A stretch of DNA of 7,534 nt from an uncultured Clostridia bacterium (lineage in GTDB: Bacteria > Bacillota > Clostridia > Oscillospirales > Acutalibacteraceae): contig CALCBQ010000225.1 in the NCBI GenBank assembly GCA_937897215.1, forward strand, positions 1-7,534. The letters run 5' to 3'. Below are positions 5,731 to 7,534 of this stretch, one piece after another. The position numbers and the translations under genes were made by a program. The notes beneath the pieces are model-generated. The model made no database searches. It saw nothing but the letters and a program-made list of their open reading frames with translations, and was not told where the DNA came from. Position 1 is the first letter of the stretch; the number at the start of each line of letters is the position of its first letter.

Positions 5731-6744
5731 CTACCCCTCCTCTAACCCGATATCTAACCAAGAATCAGGAATAAATATTTTATTGTATATTGCCAACAGA
5801 TATCTGTCGCTCATACCCGCAATATAATCGCAAGCGGCACGATGAACGCCTTCTTCTTCAATTATATAATGGTATGCCTTTGGAATTCTATCAGGATTTA
5901 AGAGAAAATAATCATAAAGACGAATTATAACTTCAATCGCTTTTGTTTCTTCACTTTTGCAGACAGGGTTTGTATAAACCTTATCAAACATAAATGAATG
6001 CAATTCGTCAAAGGGTTGTTTTACTTCAGCAGAGAAAACAATATCATCAATACTATTTTCTACAACATTAAGCACCATTGTATTGATTCGTGCAGATTTC
6101 TTAAAACCCAACGCCTTGCGAATTTCAAGCGGAATATCTTCTTCACACATAACACCTGCACGGACTGCATCGTCAATATCATGATTTATATATGCAATTT
6201 TGTCGGCAAGTTTTACTATTCTGCCCTCTAAAGTATCTGCTTCTTTACCGCGTGTATGACATACAATACCATCGCGGACTTCATATGTAAGATTCAAGCC
6301 CTTGCCGTTTTTCTCAAGACGTTCAACTACGCGGAGACTTTGTTCATAATGGCGGAAACCACCGGGAACAACTTTATCAAGAGCGCGCTCGCCTGCATGG
6401 CCGAATGGAGTATGACCTAAATCGTGGCCGAGTGCCACTGCCTCGGTCAAATCGCCATTAAGTAACAGGCCATTTGCAATTGTTCTTGCAATCTGTGATA
6501 CTTCAAGAGTATGTGTAAGGCGAGTTCTGTAATGGTCGCCTTCAGGAGACAAAAAGACTTGTGTTTTATGTTTTAATCGACGGAATGAGTTTGAATGAAT
6601 AATTCTGTCGCGGTCGCGCTGAAATTCCGTTCTTAATGAACACTTTTCATCGGCAATTACTCTGCCTTTTGTATTCACAGAAAGACACGCTTTTTCTGAC
6701 AAAATAAGTTTTTCATTCTGTTCCAATCTTTCTCTTACAGTCAT
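5731..6744 (-). CDS. dgt: Deoxyguanosinetriphosphate triphosphohydrolase-like HD protein
   Basis: This 337-residue HD-domain phosphohydrolase is of the short dGTPase-like class, against about 505 residues for E. coli Dgt. The family splits dGTP or other dNTPs into the nucleoside and triphosphate. The metal-binding set is complete: H78 (RTRLTHTLEVSQIA), H107-D108 (ALGHDLGHTPFGHAGERAL) and D181 (KLADKIAYINHDIDDA). The preceding FRRLKHKTQVFLSPEGDHYR (54-73) is also family-typical. The ATG has a strong AGGAGGT 6 nt upstream. It is the first gene of dgt-dnaG-rpoD, and its TAG stop abuts or overlaps the dnaG start by up to one base. Placement with primase suggests control of the dNTP pool alongside replication. 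The real substrate is uncertain, since many short homologues act on several dNTPs or need an activator. Confidence 0.93.
   Translation of the reverse strand: MTVRERLEQNEKLILSEKACLSVNTKGRVIADEKCSLRTEFQRDRDRIIHSNSFRRLKHKTQVFLSPEGDHYRTRLTHTLEVSQIARTIANGLLLNGDLTEAVALGHDLGHTPFGHAGERALDKVVPGGFRHYEQSLRVVERLEKNGKGLNLTYEVRDGIVCHTRGKEADTLEGRIVKLADKIAYINHDIDDAVRAGVMCEEDIPLEIRKALGFKKSARINTMVLNVVENSIDDIVFSAEVKQPFDELHSFMFDKVYTNPVCKSEETKAIEVIIRLYDYFLLNPDRIPKAYHYIIEEEGVHRAACDYIAGMSDRYLLAIYNKIFIPDSWLDIGLEEG
5736..5741 (-). promoter_or_regulatory. dnaG ribosome binding site inside the end of dgt
   Basis: AGGAGG on the minus strand lies within the last sense codons of dgt (GAGGAGGGGTAG). It is 7 nt from the TTG at 5728 and 4 nt from the GTG at 5731. 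The spacing favours TTG. Because ribosomes finishing dgt run through this site, dnaG translation is probably coupled to dgt. Confidence 0.75.
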
Positions 6745-6771
6745 TTTGACACCTCCTGAAATATCTTTCTA

Positions 6772-6796
6772 ATTATATATACTACAAAAACTTCAA
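6772..6796 (-). promoter_or_regulatory. Possible weak promoter of dgt-dnaG-rpoD
   Basis: In the 80-base gap between yigZ and dgt there is a perfect TATAAT on the minus strand (6777-6772). The best nearby -35-like hexamer, TTGAAG (6796-6791), is only 13 bp away, and at the normal 17 bp there is GATTTT. Either the promoter relies on its -10 and AT-rich flank, or the operon is mainly read through from yigZ. The run of T followed by A just after yigZ (about 6807-6824) is too AT-only to be a convincing terminator. Confidence 0.35.
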
Positions 6797-6824
6797 AATC
6801 CCTTTATTTTTTTTCAAAAAAATA

Positions 6825-7448
6825 TTAAAATTCGCAGAAATTTTCTGAAACGACATCACAATTTATCTGTCCATTACTTAAATCGATAATTTTCGTCTCA
6901 ATATTACTCTTATTTTCACTTTTTATTCTAAAAATCACACTAACATTGTCAGTAAACTGTGTATCAAGAATAACTGTTTCTTCATTGGCAAGAAAAGCGT
7001 TGAGTTTGCCATAAAATGTATAATCACACTGCACTTCTAAATCAAGGCAATATGCCATTGTGATAATCTTTGCACTGTCAACTCCGATTTTTGCACTATG
7101 GGAATATGCACGGACTAATCCGCCACCGCCTAAAAGTATTCCGCCAAAGTAACGGGTTACAACAACGCACACATCTTGAAGTCCTTCTTTTTCGAGGACA
7201 TCTAACACAGGCACGCCTGCCGTACCTTGTGGCTCCCCATCATCAGAATAGCGCTTAACCCCACCTTCGCGAAGAATGTAGGCATAGACATTATGGGTAG
7301 CGTCCCAATGTTTTGACTTGATTTCAGCAATAAACGTATTTGCTTCTTCAACGGTTGTAACGGGTTTTGCATAGCCAATAAACCGTGAACGCTTGACGAT
7401 ATACTCATCACTATTAAATTCTTTTACTGTTCTGTATTCTGTTGGCAT
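6825..7448 (-). CDS. YigZ/IMPACT family protein (UPF0029 plus DUF1949)
   Basis: This 207-residue protein has the family's normal length and two-domain layout. The N-terminal UPF0029/IMPACT domain (about 15-123) carries RYSDDGEPQGTAG (66-78) and VTRYFGGILLGGGGLVRAY (97-115), the family's hallmark stretches. The C-terminal DUF1949 domain (about 139-195) has a ferredoxin-like fold in the known structures. The family is conserved in bacteria, and its eukaryotic relative IMPACT acts in the GCN2 translation-stress pathway. The bacterial biochemical role is not firmly established, so no reaction is given. The ATG has AAAGAAGG about 7 nt upstream. It lies 80 nt before dgt on the same strand and might be read into that operon. 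No defects are visible. Confidence 0.93.
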   Translation of the reverse strand: MPTEYRTVKEFNSDEYIVKRSRFIGYAKPVTTVEEANTFIAEIKSKHWDATHNVYAYILREGGVKRYSDDGEPQGTAGVPVLDVLEKEGLQDVCVVVTRYFGGILLGGGGLVRAYSHSAKIGVDSAKIITMAYCLDLEVQCDYTFYGKLNAFLANEETVILDTQFTDNVSVIFRIKSENKSNIETKIIDLSNGQINCDVVSENFCEF

Positions 7449-7469
7449 TTTAGAACCTTCTTTAGTAAC

Positions 7470-7500
7470 CGCTGATTAAATCGGGTTGCGATTATCAGCG
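7470..7500. repeat. Bulged inverted repeat upstream of yigZ
   Basis: CGCTGAT (7470-7476) pairs with ATCAGCG (7494-7500), and AATCG (7479-7483) pairs with CGATT (7489-7493). This gives a 12-bp stem with a 2-base bulge (TA) and a 5-base loop. On the plus strand a TTTTTT run begins 6 bases later (7507), so it could end a plus-strand transcript. On the minus strand it lies 22 bases before the yigZ ATG and overlaps a possible promoter (CTGACA 7517-7512, GATAAT 7496-7491, 15-bp spacer). It could be an operator, a 5'-UTR hairpin or a terminator; the sequence does not decide. Confidence 0.5.
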
Positions 7501-7534
7501 AGATAGTTTTTTGTCAGAACCGCTAAAAAACGCA

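Noticed and set aside
6807..6824. Terminator after yigZ formed by T-run and A-run
   Set aside because: The stem would be A:T pairs only with a tiny loop and no G+C, so it is too weak to call.
1..7534. CRISPR array, insertion sequence, prophage, tRNA or toxin-antitoxin pair
   Set aside because: No regular spaced repeats, transposase or integrase frames, cloverleaf folds or paired small genes were seen on either strand.

Overview
The window looks like the chromosome of an AT-rich, low-G+C Firmicute, most likely a Clostridia-class anaerobe of the gut or rumen Oscillospirales/Ruminococcaceae type. The evidence is a Clostridia-like 16S rRNA 5' end, AGGAGG-type ribosome binding sites, near-consensus SigA promoters, the gene order dgt-dnaG-rpoD, and palindromic repeats of a kind I remember from gut Clostridia. 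The lineage below class is inference. Almost everything is on the minus strand; only one AraC-type regulator is on the plus strand.

Layout from left to right: (1) The first 48 bases are the 5' end of a 16S rRNA gene that runs off the left edge. It is preceded by a leader of about 257 nt with a boxA-like element and small hairpins, and by one strong promoter with an A-rich upstream tract. (2) A cassette of consecutive hairpins (525-616) follows, and its distal hairpin forms the terminator of the next operon. (3) A two-gene metal-resistance operon comes next: a CadC/SmtB-like ArsR repressor gene (1524-1895) overlaps by one base a cation diffusion facilitator gene (634-1524). Its consensus promoter has one palindrome filling the -35/-10 spacer and a second one over the predicted start point. 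(4) A divergent AraC-family regulator (2061-2813) has no obvious target beside it. (5) A perfect palindromic terminator lies between the converging araC and rpoD genes. (6) The core operon dgt-dnaG-rpoD (6744 down to 2852) encodes a dGTPase-like HD hydrolase, primase and the primary sigma factor. (7) A YigZ/IMPACT-family gene (6825-7448) ends the window, with an inverted repeat over its upstream region.

Working together: ArsR probably represses its own operon until Zn, Cd or a similar ion binds, after which the CDF pump exports the metal. The dgt-dnaG-rpoD block couples dNTP turnover, replication priming and housekeeping transcription, with dnaG translation probably coupled to the end of dgt. 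All protein genes appear intact.

I see no CRISPR array, insertion sequence, phage gene or tRNA, and no clear novel system. The points most worth a second look are the two-operator metal promoter, the hairpin cassette, the C-terminal His-rich tail of the CDF protein, and the inverted repeat before yigZ.
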